From positions 1 through 64,000 of the forward strand of contig QMIW01000005.1 of assembly GCA_024434165.1 (NCBI GenBank): a DNA stretch of 64,000 bases, written 5' to 3'. Source of the stretch: Chloroflexota bacterium. Lineage in GTDB: Bacteria > Chloroflexota > Anaerolineae > Anaerolineales > Villigracilaceae. Position 1 is the first letter of the stretch. Each line of letters starts with the position of its first letter. Below, one piece after another: positions 35,362 through 43,619 of the stretch. The position numbers were made by a program, and so were the translations under genes. The notes under the pieces were generated by a model. The model had not been told where the DNA came from and did not search any database. It worked only from the letters and a program-made list of their open reading frames with translations.

Positions 35362-36221
35362 CACACCGTATCCATGAACGTGGCTTCGACGCGGTTGAAG
35401 ATCAACACGCCGATCAGCAGGATGATTGCCATAAAGCCCAGGCTGTAGAAAAGGTACAGGGGGCTGAGTCCGCTCACCCCGAGGAAAGCGAGGCGAAAGA
35501 CTTCCACAACGGCGGTCATCGGGTTGGCGATCACCAGCCATTGCCAGTTCCCCTGCAAACTGGAAATCGGGTAAATGACCGGCGTGGCGTACATCAGCAA
35601 TTGCACGCCGAAGCCGATGAGCTGTTGAAGGTCGCGGTATTTGGTCGTCAACGAAGAGACGATGATGCCCGTGCCAAGTCCCAATCCCGCCATGATGAGC
35701 AGTAACAGCGGCAGGGAGGCAATCCACCAATTTGGGCGGATGTCCGCGCCGATGACGATGAAGTAAACCAGGAAACCCAAAAACACGCCGAGGCGGATGC
35801 CGAATGAAATGATGTTGGAAAGCACAATCGAGACTGGGATGGTCAGGCGCGGGAAATACACCTTGCCCAAAATGGCGGCGTTCGAGGTGAAGGTGGTGGA
35901 GGTGCTTGTGAGGCACGCGGCAAAATAACTCCACACCGTGTTGCCCGCCAGATAAAAGAGAAACGGCGGCAAGCCGTCGGTGGAGAGCTGCGCGATGTTG
36001 CCAAAGATGACGGTGAAGACCACCGTCGTCAGAATCGGCTGGATCAAATACCACAACGGACCCAAAATGGTCTGTTTGTAATAGGCGACAAAATCGCGCC
36101 ACACAAAAAGCATGACCAGGTCGCGGTATTGCCACAACTCGCCCAGCCGCAAATCCCACCACGCTCGCTGCGGGCGGATGATCATTGTCCAGTTTTCCTG
36201 TTCGGAGGTTTGTAATTCCAT
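35361..36221 (-). CDS. wzm: ABC-2 type polysaccharide export permease, 286 aa
   Basis: An ABC-2 permease with about six membrane segments. LFVWRDFVAYYKQTILGPLW and IQPILTTVVFTVIFG are the conserved N-terminal blocks of the Wzm/TagG/KpsM group. It pairs with the downstream ATPase. It exports a polymer fully assembled in the cytoplasm, in contrast to the Wzx route at 54 kb. ATG at 36221; an internal ATG 12 codons in is an alternative. Confidence 0.9.
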   Translation of the reverse strand: MELQTSEQENWTMIIRPQRAWWDLRLGELWQYRDLVMLFVWRDFVAYYKQTILGPLWYLIQPILTTVVFTVIFGNIAQLSTDGLPPFLFYLAGNTVWSYFAACLTSTSTTFTSNAAILGKVYFPRLTIPVSIVLSNIISFGIRLGVFLGFLVYFIVIGADIRPNWWIASLPLLLLIMAGLGLGTGIIVSSLTTKYRDLQQLIGFGVQLLMYATPVIYPISSLQGNWQWLVIANPMTAVVEVFRLAFLGVSGLSPLYLFYSLGFMAIILLIGVLIFNRVEATFMDTV

Positions 36222-36242
36222 ATCTTATGCTCAAGCCGCCAT

Positions 36243-36265
36243 CTCGACGGCGAGACGCCGCCGAG
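36243..36265 (-). repeat. Intergenic hairpin, 10-bp arms with AGA loop
   Basis: CTCGACGGCG (36243-36252) and CGCCGCCGAG (36256-36265). The single mismatch becomes G-U in the minus-strand RNA. It occupies the gap between the wbpE stop (36280) and the wzm start (36221). Confidence 0.5.
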
Positions 36266-36279
36266 AGCAAACGTTCAAA

Positions 36280-37377
36280 TCAACCAACAAATTCCTTCAC
36301 CGCCGCGATGACCTCATCCTGCTGTTCCAGCGTCAATTCGGGATACAGCGGCAGCGCCAGCGTTTCGCGCGCGGCTTGCTCCGCGTGCGGGAAGTCGCCT
36401 TCCTTGTAACCAAACTTGCGGCACGGTTCGGCAAGATGCGGCGGGATCGGGTAATACACTTCCGAGGCAATCCCTTTTTGTTTCAAAAATGCCTGCAACT
36501 CATCACGCTTCTTTGAGCGGACGATATACAGGTGATACACATGTTTCGCCCATTCGCATTCCATCGGAGTCGCAACGCCAAGCGGCGCGAGATGCTCGGT
36601 GTATCGTCGAGCCAGTTGGCGGCGTTTTTCGTTCCACGCATCCACATGCGGGAACTTCGCCTGCAAAATCGCGGCTTGCAGCGCATCGAGTCGGCTGTTG
36701 TAACCGACCTCTTCCGAATAATATTTTTTCTTCCAGCCGTGCGTCCGCAGCATCCGCATCCGTTCGGCAAGCGCGGGGTCGTTCGTCAACACCATGCCGC
36801 CGTCGCCGTACGCGCCGAGGTTCTTGGTCGGGAAAAAACTCAAACAGCCGATGTCGCCGAGCGCGCCAGTTTTCCTCCCAAGATATTCCGCGCCGTAGCC
36901 CTGCGCGTTGTCCTCGATCACTTTCAAGCCGTGCTCGCGCGCAATCTCCAAAATCGGATTCATCTCCGACGGATGCCCGTACAAATGCACGGGGATGATC
37001 GCTTTCGTGCGCGGCGTGATTGCAGGCTTGATTTTGCTCACGTCAATTTGATACGTCTGCGGGTCCACATCCACAAACACGGGCTTCGCGCCCACCGACA
37101 TCACCGTGCCAGCCGTCGCAAAGAACGTGTACGCGGGAATGATCACTTCATCGCCCGCGCCGATGTTCAATGCGCGCAGCGCGATCACCAGCGCATCCGT
37201 GCCCGAAGCCAGCCCAATTGCATGTTTGACTCCGAGATGCGCCGCGACGCTTTCCTCGAACTTCGTCACCTGCGGACCCAAAATGAAATGACCCGACTCC
37301 AGCGTGGATGAGACCGCCGCGTCAATTTCGTTTTTGATGGCATGATATTGCGCCGTCAAATCAACCAATGAAATCAT
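36280..37377 (-). CDS. wbpE: PLP-dependent sugar aminotransferase, WbpE type, 365 aa
   Basis: A DegT/DnrJ/EryC1 family aminotransferase: [31 protein letters not shown] and the PLP-lysine block [29 protein letters not shown] near the start is typical. With the wbpB and wbpD genes directly upstream it should convert UDP-3-keto-GlcNAcA to the 3-amino sugar. ATG at 37377 overlaps wbpD's stop by 4 bases; an upstream frame to 37434 is not used. A LegC-like role is less likely given these neighbours. Confidence 0.85.
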   Translation of the reverse strand: MISLVDLTAQYHAIKNEIDAAVSSTLESGHFILGPQVTKFEESVAAHLGVKHAIGLASGTDALVIALRALNIGAGDEVIIPAYTFFATAGTVMSVGAKPVFVDVDPQTYQIDVSKIKPAITPRTKAIIPVHLYGHPSEMNPILEIAREHGLKVIEDNAQGYGAEYLGRKTGALGDIGCLSFFPTKNLGAYGDGGMVLTNDPALAERMRMLRTHGWKKKYYSEEVGYNSRLDALQAAILQAKFPHVDAWNEKRRQLARRYTEHLAPLGVATPMECEWAKHVYHLYIVRSKKRDELQAFLKQKGIASEVYYPIPPHLAEPCRKFGYKEGDFPHAEQAARETLALPLYPELTLEQQDEVIAAVKEFVG

Positions 37378-37955
37378 TCTTCGCCTCTCTCTGGACGGAC
37401 GACCTGGTCCTGTTTCCTGTAAGCGTCTCCACACCTGGAGCAGACCGCGCGCCCGCCCTCAAAGGTCAACTGCTCGCCGCACTGGCACATCCAGCCGTGC
37501 AGCCGTGCAGGCGTCCCATACACCAGTGCGTAATCGGGGACATCCTTCGTCACCACCGCGCCCGCGCCGACAAAGCAATACCTGCCCAGCGTCACGCCGC
37601 AGACGATGGTGGCATTCGCGCCGATGGTCGCGCCCTTGCGGACAAGCGTGGTCCTGTACTCGTCCTTGCGGCTGATGTGACTGCGCGGGTTGACGACGTT
37701 GGTAAAAACCATCGAAGGACCGAGAAAAACATCGTCTTCCACGATCACGCCCGTATAGAGCGAGACGTTGTTCTGGATTTTGACATTATTCCCAATCGTC
37801 ACATCCGAGGCGACCAGCACGTTTTGACCGATGTTGCAGCGCTCGCCGATTTTTGCATTCGGCATGACGTGACAGAAATGCCAGATCTTTGTCCCCGCGC
37901 CGATCTGCGCGCCTTCGTCTATGTAACTGGATTCGTGAACAAAATAATCAGGCAT
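37374..37955 (-). CDS. wbpD: WbpD-type N-acetyltransferase, 193 aa
   Basis: A left-handed beta-helix protein built of hexapeptide repeats ([19 protein letters not shown], then [26 protein letters not shown]). [18 protein letters not shown] is the WbpD loop. It acetylates the 3-amino group made by WbpE, using acetyl-CoA. The C-terminal tail (about 155-193) has CQCGEQL and CSRCGD, four cysteines that look like a zinc ribbon and are not needed in the core family. Confidence 0.85.
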   Translation of the reverse strand: MPDYFVHESSYIDEGAQIGAGTKIWHFCHVMPNAKIGERCNIGQNVLVASDVTIGNNVKIQNNVSLYTGVIVEDDVFLGPSMVFTNVVNPRSHISRKDEYRTTLVRKGATIGANATIVCGVTLGRYCFVGAGAVVTKDVPDYALVYGTPARLHGWMCQCGEQLTFEGGRAVCSRCGDAYRKQDQVVRPERGEE

Positions 37956-37967
37956 GATTGCTTTCTC

Positions 37968-38016
37968 GTACCGCGAAATTCATTTTGCGTGCGGCGCAAG
38001 ATAAATCTTGCGTTAC
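37968..38016 (-). repeat. Two-hairpin stop-codon element, 49 bases
   Basis: GTAC, then hairpin CGCGAAAT-TC-ATTTTGCG (37972-37989, one wobble on the plus strand), spacer, perfect hairpin CGCAAGAT-AA-ATCTTGCG (37995-38012), TTAC. TTA at 38013-38015 is the stop codon of the wbpB gene. Same length and internal spacing as the element at 42678. Confidence 0.75.
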
Positions 38017-38954
38017 GGTCTCAACAACGGATGCGACAACTCATCCTTCGGCGAAATCTGCGCCGCGCGGATTTTGTAGGTCAACTCAATCGAAGGGCGC
38101 GCGTCGCGGATGCCAAAGCCGCGCCCGGCAAGGGTTTCTTCATAGACCTTTGTATGCAGGTCGGTAAAACCTTCCGAGAACTCGATCTCTTTGCCATCCA
38201 CCGTGATGGAACGGTAGGTGGTCTTGTTCGCGGACTTCGCCTGCTGCGGCAGGTCATTTTTGTCCACGGAAAGGAACCAGCGTACACGCGCGCGTTCCAA
38301 TTCGATGAAGCCCGACATGCGCTCATCGTCCGCGTGATAGACCTTGATGCCGTTCACCGAACCAAACAGCCACATCAGCAGGTCGAAAAAGTGGATGCCG
38401 ATGTTCGTCGCCACGCCGCCCGATTTTTCGGCTTGTCCCTTCCACGAGACCTGGTACCACGGTCCGCGGCTGGTGATGTAGGTCAGTTCCACGTCATGGA
38501 CAGCGGCGTCGCCTTGCAGCGACTCGCGGAGTTGAATCAGGCTGGGGTGGACACGCAGCTGCAAGATGGTGTTGATGCGGCGTCCGGTCTCGGCTTCCAG
38601 CTCGGCGAGGGCATCCAAATTCCAGGGGTTGATCACCAGCGGTTTTTCGCAGATCACATCCGCGCCAACGCGCAGGGCAAGGCGGCAGTGGGCATCGTGT
38701 AAATAGTTCGGCGAACAAATCGAAACGTAATGGACGCGGTCCGCTTCGGGTCCGCGGCGCAGTTTTTCGAGGTGGCGGTCGAAGCGTTCGATCTCGGTAA
38801 AGAATTTCACGTCGAACGAATATTGGTCGAGGATGCCGACCGAGTCTTTTGGGTCCACGGCGGCGAGCAGGCGGTTGCCCGTGTCGCGGATGGCGCGCAG
38901 GTGACGCGGCGCGATGTACCCGCCCACGCCGATCACGGCAAAGTTCTTCGTCAT
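38013..38954 (-). CDS. wbpB: UDP-N-acetyl-2-amino-2-deoxyglucuronate dehydrogenase, WbpB type, 313 aa
   Basis: A Gfo/Idh/MocA oxidoreductase: FAVIGVGGYIAPRHLRAI binds NAD, CEKPLVINPWNLDAL carries the catalytic Lys, and QLRVHPSLIQL with GGVATNIGIHFFDLL matches the WbpB/WlbA group, which oxidises the 3-OH of UDP-GlcNAcA. ATG at 38954 overlaps the regulator's stop by 4 bases and has AGGA upstream. Its own stop codon lies inside a palindromic element. Confidence 0.9.
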   Translation of the reverse strand: MTKNFAVIGVGGYIAPRHLRAIRDTGNRLLAAVDPKDSVGILDQYSFDVKFFTEIERFDRHLEKLRRGPEADRVHYVSICSPNYLHDAHCRLALRVGADVICEKPLVINPWNLDALAELEAETGRRINTILQLRVHPSLIQLRESLQGDAAVHDVELTYITSRGPWYQVSWKGQAEKSGGVATNIGIHFFDLLMWLFGSVNGIKVYHADDERMSGFIELERARVRWFLSVDKNDLPQQAKSANKTTYRSITVDGKEIEFSEGFTDLHTKVYEETLAGRGFGIRDARPSIELTYKIRAAQISPKDELSHPLLRP

Positions 38955-39424
38955 GATTTTCCTCGCAGCCGCCGCACTTGATAATCCTGCCCTTTGACCT
39001 CCAGCGCCACTTCTTCGGGAATGTTGCTGACTTGAATCCCCGCCTCGATGCAGGTCAAGCGGATGATGTCCATCATTTCATCGTCGCCGTTGAGGTAGAC
39101 CTTGTTGATGCCTTGTTTTTGCAGGTCGGCAACCACTGTTTTTGCCTTTTGGCGGAATTGCCCGTACACCTTGAGCGAATCGCGCGCGTAGGACATGGCG
39201 CGCTGGGTGAAGACCTTCATGCCTTCGGGGGTGAGATCGTATTTGAGGCGGGTGCGGTCGAGGTGCGAGACCTTGACCCAGCCGCGATGGATGAGGCGTT
39301 TGATGTACCAGTTGACGCTGCCGACAGCAATGCCCAGGCGGTTGGAGAGATTCGCCTGGGTCACCATCGAGTCTTGCGCAATTTCATTGAGAAGGGCGTA
39401 TTCGTGCTGTTTGACTTCGGACAT
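38951..39424 (-). CDS. MarR/EPS-type winged-helix regulator, 157 aa
   Basis: Residues about 5-75 are a winged helix-turn-helix (HEYALLNEIAQDSMVTQANL, then GIAVGSVNWYIKRLIHRGWV) of the type annotated as EPS-associated MarR regulators. Those are usually near 105 residues; here a C-terminal segment (about 100-157) adds a small alpha/beta domain with NKVYLNGDDEMMDIIRLTC, perhaps for ligand binding or dimerisation. It is the first gene before wbpB-wbpD-wbpE-wzm-wzt and overlaps wbpB by 4 bases. Its promoter lies in a perfect inverted repeat, so autoregulation is likely. No ribosome site is visible. Confidence 0.8.
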   Translation of the reverse strand: MSEVKQHEYALLNEIAQDSMVTQANLSNRLGIAVGSVNWYIKRLIHRGWVKVSHLDRTRLKYDLTPEGMKVFTQRAMSYARDSLKVYGQFRQKAKTVVADLQKQGINKVYLNGDDEMMDIIRLTCIEAGIQVSNIPEEVALEVKGQDYQVRRLRGKS

Positions 39425-39474
39425 GTGCGAGAATTCAGTTTTTGAATTCTCGCACAGAAATCCCCCACTGTCAA
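39424..39474 (-). promoter_or_regulatory. Promoter with overlapping 14-bp inverted-repeat operator of the EPS regulator
   Basis: On the minus strand TTGACA (39469-39474) and GAGAAT (39446-39451) are 17 bases apart. A perfect inverted repeat, TGTGCGAGAATTCA with a 5-base loop (39424-39456), covers the -10 and runs to the first base of the ATG. It can act as an operator on DNA and as a hairpin at the start codon in RNA. Confidence 0.65.
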
Positions 39475-39507
39475 GTTGGCGGGATGAGGGCGAATCCTGC
39501 GGTTCCC

Positions 39508-40641
39508 CTACGATTCGCCAATGGCTTCCCGCATCATGCTCTCGTACTGGTCCACGATCTTTTGAATGTCGAAATCCCGCGCCTTCTCCAAACTGGCGCG
39601 GCGGAAGCGGAGCAAATGTTCGCGGTTGGTGAGCAACTCGCGCAGGGCATTTGAAAACGCCGCCTGGTCTTTCACTTCGATCAGAAAGCCGTTCTTATCT
39701 TCTTCCACCAAATCCAAAAAGCCTCCGATCTTGCTGGCAACGATGGCAAGCCCCTTCACCAACGCCTGCACGCCAACAACAGGCAACCCTTCCGTATGCG
39801 AGGGCATGAAAAGAATGTCGCTTTTTGAAAATTCGTTCAGCACGTCATCAGGCGTGACCCAGCCGGGCAGGTGAAAGCGCCCGGTCATGCCGTGTTTTTC
39901 GATTTCCTGTTTCACTTCCTCGAACATCGGACCGTCGCCGAGCATCGAACACGTCCAATCCAAATCCTTGAGCACGGCAAGCACGCGGACAATTGCCAGC
40001 GGATTTTTCTGGTTCACAAAACGCCCCGCAAAGACGATGCGCGGCGGACGATTCAACTCGACGTGGTCGGGGACAAGGTGCATAAAATCCGCGCCGTTGG
40101 GAACGACGCGAATCTCCACAGGATAATGCTTCAACGCCAGCTGCCGCGTGAACTCGCTCACCGCGATCACACGCTTCGCCCGTTTCCAAATCGGCTTGGT
40201 GAACGGCTCGATCCAGCCGAACCAATAGGCGGTTTTTTCCGGCACGCCGCCCGGCACGTCGCCGAGATGTGCGGTCAAAATGTACGGCACGCCCGTCAGC
40301 ACGGACAAGGCAAACGCCAGCGCGCCCGAAGGCACGGCAAAGTGCGTGTGAATGATGTGCGGGCGAAAACGCCATATCAAGAGCAAACCCGGCACAAACC
40401 CCGCAAGCACATAGGAAAGCATCGTCTGAAAACTTGCCGAAAACGGTTCGGTGCGCCGCGAGCGAATCCGCACCAGGCGAATCCCATCGCGGATTTCCTC
40501 GCGCGGCAGGCTGTCCATGTGCGCGGTCAGCACAGTCACTTCATGCCCGCGCGCCACGAGTTCGCGGCAGATGTCATACGCGGCTCTGCCTCCGCCCCCG
40601 CCGATGGGTGGAAATTCATAGATGACAGTGAGGATGCGCAT
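39508..40641 (-). CDS. Glycosyltransferase family 4, 377 aa
   Basis: MRILTVIYEFPPIGGGGGRA is the glycine-rich GT4 start. PPRIVFAGRFVNQKNPLAI opens the donor domain and EGLPVVGVQALVKGLAIVA is the EX7E region, here with Gln in place of the second Glu (EGLPVVGVQ), which may matter for activity. Cytoplasmic; acts on a lipid-linked glycan. One base separates it from the 666-aa membrane protein upstream in transcription. Confidence 0.8.
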   Translation of the reverse strand: MRILTVIYEFPPIGGGGGRAAYDICRELVARGHEVTVLTAHMDSLPREEIRDGIRLVRIRSRRTEPFSASFQTMLSYVLAGFVPGLLLIWRFRPHIIHTHFAVPSGALAFALSVLTGVPYILTAHLGDVPGGVPEKTAYWFGWIEPFTKPIWKRAKRVIAVSEFTRQLALKHYPVEIRVVPNGADFMHLVPDHVELNRPPRIVFAGRFVNQKNPLAIVRVLAVLKDLDWTCSMLGDGPMFEEVKQEIEKHGMTGRFHLPGWVTPDDVLNEFSKSDILFMPSHTEGLPVVGVQALVKGLAIVASKIGGFLDLVEEDKNGFLIEVKDQAAFSNALRELLTNREHLLRFRRASLEKARDFDIQKIVDQYESMMREAIGES

Positions 40642-40642
40642 G

Positions 40643-42643
40643 TTATTCCGAAAACGGGTCCTTGCATTCCACCTGCCGGGACCGCGGCTCGAAAACCTGG
40701 ATGTTGTTCGATGTCAGCGTGACGACAGGTTTGTAATTGCATAACAGCGGCGCGCCCACAAAACGCACCCACGCTACGTTTTCCTCCACAAACGCACCTT
40801 CTTTTTGTTCCGTAAACTTCTGGTCTTCGGCAACGATCAAGTCGAAGCGGCGTGCGCGCAGGTCGGCGTAATAATTTTCAAGATAGACGCGGTTGCGCGA
40901 CATCGCCATCTCCATCAATTCCATTTGTTCGTATTCCGGCACGAGCCTCACGCCGTGCAAATCATCGAACGTGATCAACTGCCGCTCGGTGATGAACAAA
41001 ATCTCGCCGCCGTTTTGAATCGCCTCCTGCAATCTTTGAATGTCCTTCTCTGCAATGGTTTTGTCGTAGGATGGGAAAAAGCCGATGTGACGTATCGCAA
41101 ACCCAAGCGGAATCAGCAATGCAGCGAACGCCACGCCCCAGCCGATTCGTCCATCCATCGGCTGCGCATCTTTCTCCGGGGAAGCCTGCTTCGCCCAAAG
41201 GGACGTAGTCAACAGGGACAGCATGACCAAATACGCATCCATGTTGTGCAAGTCCCCGCCGCCGCCGATCTTCGTACTGACCACCACCCCGCCGGCGAAC
41301 AACAAAAAAAGCATGGCAAGCAAAGCCAGCCAGCGCAGCGGATGCAAAGCCCTCACCCCTATCCCCTCTCCCTTTGGGAGAGGGGGATTTCGCAGCATTT
41401 GATACAACGCAGCGAACAACGGCGCGGAAACCAGCAAAATCCCCGGCAGGATTCCCATCGGAAAGGTCTCATTCGGGAGCAGGCGGCTCCAAATCAAATC
41501 GGATGTGAAACTGGAGCCAAACGCGGAAAGGTCGGGGCTGCCCGAAATTCGGATGTAAACGAACTGCGAGATCAACGCCGCCGCGAGTCCGCTTGCGCCC
41601 CAAATGAAGGGAGTGACCCAATATTTCCAGCCTTTGTCATTGATTGGTGTTTCCAAAATGTAAATCGCAATCGCCAGCATCGCCGGGACCGGGAACCAGT
41701 TCACGCGGCTGATTCCCGCCCAGAGCGAGGCGAGGACGATGAAAATCAGCGAGCGCCATTGATGCTTCACCGACACGCCCGCCAGGATCAAAATCACCAT
41801 CACCTGCAAGTGATAGTACACCGCGCCCTGCAAAAAGAATAAAAACGCCCAGGCGGTGATGAGAACCGTCATACCACTTCGTGGCACGTTCCCATTGCTC
41901 AATTTCATTCTTCGGGCAAGGAGGAAGGATGCAGCGAGCGTCAGTCCGAACCAAAGGAATGCCTGCCAAAAACGATGGAACCATAGCGGCAAACCATCAA
42001 TCAAAAACGGAATGGACAAGAGCAAATACCGCGAGGGATGCAAAAACGGAAGCGGGAGTTCCATCCCATAAAGTTTTTCGGAGAAAAATAATGAAGCGTA
42101 ATAATGCCGCCCCGCTTCGGAGTAGCCCATCGAAAACGGATTGGCGGAGGTGATGGAAAAAATGCCGTAGGTCTGGTAGATCATCCCCTGCGCCAGCAGG
42201 ACAATTGCGAAGGCAGTGTGCCATTCCAATTTGCGAATCAATTTCAAGCCGATGGTTTGAATCAGGCTTGCCCACAGGAAGACCCACAAAATCGGCATGA
42301 CTTGCGGAAGGATGTTCCCGAATACCTGCAATCGAACGAACCAGACCGAGGTAAACCCGCCCAACACCAGCAAAACGCCTGCAAGGGAAAGCAAAGGCTT
42401 GGGGTGTGAACCAAGTTCACTGAAGTACGAGGCGAGGCGGTCCAAAAGCGGTGAACGAGCAAGCCACGCGGCGGCAAGTGCCGTCAACGCAAAGACGCCC
42501 ACCAAGCCGATCCACTTGGAGCGCAGAAGGGCAATTTCCAACTCGTTCGTGCGTTGAATCGTCTGGGGAATCGCCAGCAGGCTGACGACAACCAGAGACC
42601 ACAGCCATGTTTGCAGGAATTTTTTGGTGGAGACGGATTCCAT
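40643..42643 (-). CDS. Large polytopic membrane protein, paralogue of the 7.7-kb gene, 666 aa
   Basis: About twelve membrane segments followed by a soluble tail. It shares STKIGGGGDLHNMD and the ERQLITFDD tail block with the 699-aa protein. In the loop before the shared motif it carries NPPLPKGEGIGVRA, which is the in-frame translation of a palindromic repeat (41350-41385) and which the paralogue lacks. No named family recognised; GT-C transferase or polymerase-like by topology. Each of the two paralogues is preceded on the mRNA by another membrane or sugar gene and followed by a family 4 glycosyltransferase. Confidence 0.6.
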   Translation of the reverse strand: MESVSTKKFLQTWLWSLVVVSLLAIPQTIQRTNELEIALLRSKWIGLVGVFALTALAAAWLARSPLLDRLASYFSELGSHPKPLLSLAGVLLVLGGFTSVWFVRLQVFGNILPQVMPILWVFLWASLIQTIGLKLIRKLEWHTAFAIVLLAQGMIYQTYGIFSITSANPFSMGYSEAGRHYYASLFFSEKLYGMELPLPFLHPSRYLLLSIPFLIDGLPLWFHRFWQAFLWFGLTLAASFLLARRMKLSNGNVPRSGMTVLITAWAFLFFLQGAVYYHLQVMVILILAGVSVKHQWRSLIFIVLASLWAGISRVNWFPVPAMLAIAIYILETPINDKGWKYWVTPFIWGASGLAAALISQFVYIRISGSPDLSAFGSSFTSDLIWSRLLPNETFPMGILPGILLVSAPLFAALYQMLRNPPLPKGEGIGVRALHPLRWLALLAMLFLLFAGGVVVSTKIGGGGDLHNMDAYLVMLSLLTTSLWAKQASPEKDAQPMDGRIGWGVAFAALLIPLGFAIRHIGFFPSYDKTIAEKDIQRLQEAIQNGGEILFITERQLITFDDLHGVRLVPEYEQMELMEMAMSRNRVYLENYYADLRARRFDLIVAEDQKFTEQKEGAFVEENVAWVRFVGAPLLCNYKPVVTLTSNNIQVFEPRSRQVECKDPFSE
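41350..41385. repeat. In-frame palindromic repeat inside a coding region
   Basis: CCCTCACCCCTAT followed by a perfect hairpin CCCCTCTCCC-TTT-GGGAGAGGGG (41363-41385). Same family as 29542-29614. It is read as part of the 666-aa membrane protein. Confidence 0.7.
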
Positions 42644-42677
42644 AAGATTATGTATTGCGCGTGAAATGAGTTTCGCA

Positions 42678-42726
42678 GTACCGTGAGATTTCTCTCACAC
42701 AGGGTGCAAAATGAATTTTGCGTTAC
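42678..42726 (-). repeat. Two-hairpin stop-codon element, 49 bases
   Basis: GTACC, hairpin GTGAGA-TTTC-TCTCAC (42683-42698), spacer, hairpin GCAAAAT-GA-ATTTTGC (42706-42721), GTTAC. TTA at 42723-42725 is the stop codon of the flippase-like gene. Confidence 0.75.
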
Positions 42727-43619
42727 TCCTCCTTCATCGCCGCCAGAATGGACGGCAGGAAGAATGCCCCCGGCAGGCTGGCAGTCACGAACAGGACGCG
42801 CGTCAGCAGGGCGATGGTAGCGCTTTCGGAGGAGGTCAGCCCGCCGAGTTGAACGAGCAGGAAGGTCATGGAGAGTTCCTGCACGCCCAAGCCGTTGATG
42901 GAAATGGGAATGAGCGTGACGAAATACGTCAGCGTGTACATGCCCGCCACCAGCCAATAGGATAGACGATGGTCTATGCCGAGCAGGAGCAGGTAGATCA
43001 TCAGGTAAATGAACAATTGATTGCCGAGCGTGGCGAGCAGCGCGCCGCCCAGTCCCGCCGGCTTTTTCAGCCAGATGGAAAAGGCTTCCAGCGTCCGCCT
43101 GGCAAAACCCATGCCCTTTTGGAACAAGCCAGCCAGCGTGAACGATTGCGCCAGCGCGCCGTCCAAAGAAAACAGCGGAATCAAACCCAAAGGCAGGGCA
43201 ACCGTCATTCCCGCCATCCCAATCAGCCGGTCCGCGACCAGGGAGGCGAGGCAGATGGCGCGGTCATAGCCCATTTGCATCGCGCCGCCCAGCCGCACCA
43301 CGTCCCCGCCGATGGTTGTCGGTAAAAAATTGGAGGAAAAATTGCCGGTGAACATCAACATGACCGCCCGCAAAAACGGAATCTTCACCCCCGCGGATCG
43401 AAGCAAAACGTACCAGCGCGTCGCGGCGAAAATGCGCGAGACCAGCAGCGCGAGGAGCGCTGCCAATAAATACACAATGGAGACGCGGCGCAGCGCCGAA
43501 AACAGCTGCCCATCCCCCTCTTCCTGAATCAGAATCAACAACAATGCCAGCGCCAGCAGGCTGCCCAAGCCGCGCACGACGGTCTGGCGGTTTTCACGCA
43601 GCCATTTAATCATCGTCAT
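42723..43619 (-). CDS. Lysylphosphatidylglycerol synthase TM-like (UPF0104) membrane protein, 298 aa
   Basis: About seven to eight membrane segments. LAALLALLVSRIFAATRWYVLL, then FSSNFLPTTIGGDVVRLGG and VLVDRLIG-like AS-L-ADRLIG blocks are the hallmarks of the flippase-like UPF0104/LPG_synthase_TM family. Members move lipids or support lipid-linked sugar transfer. It overlaps the dolichol-phosphate-mannose-synthase-like gene by 14 bases, a common pairing, so it may flip or bind the polyprenyl-phosphate sugar made by that enzyme. ATG at 43613 is an alternative start. Confidence 0.8.
   Translation of the reverse strand: MTMIKWLRENRQTVVRGLGSLLALALLLILIQEEGDGQLFSALRRVSIVYLLAALLALLVSRIFAATRWYVLLRSAGVKIPFLRAVMLMFTGNFSSNFLPTTIGGDVVRLGGAMQMGYDRAICLASLVADRLIGMAGMTVALPLGLIPLFSLDGALAQSFTLAGLFQKGMGFARRTLEAFSIWLKKPAGLGGALLATLGNQLFIYLMIYLLLLGIDHRLSYWLVAGMYTLTYFVTLIPISINGLGVQELSMTFLLVQLGGLTSSESATIALLTRVLFVTASLPGAFFLPSILAAMKEE

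Noticed and set aside
34060-36270. A 736-codon form of the ABC ATPase
   Set aside because: The first 303 codons run through the permease gene in another frame; the real start is 35361.
36280-37377. LegC aminotransferase
   Set aside because: Adjacent wbpB and wbpD and the sequence blocks fit WbpE better.
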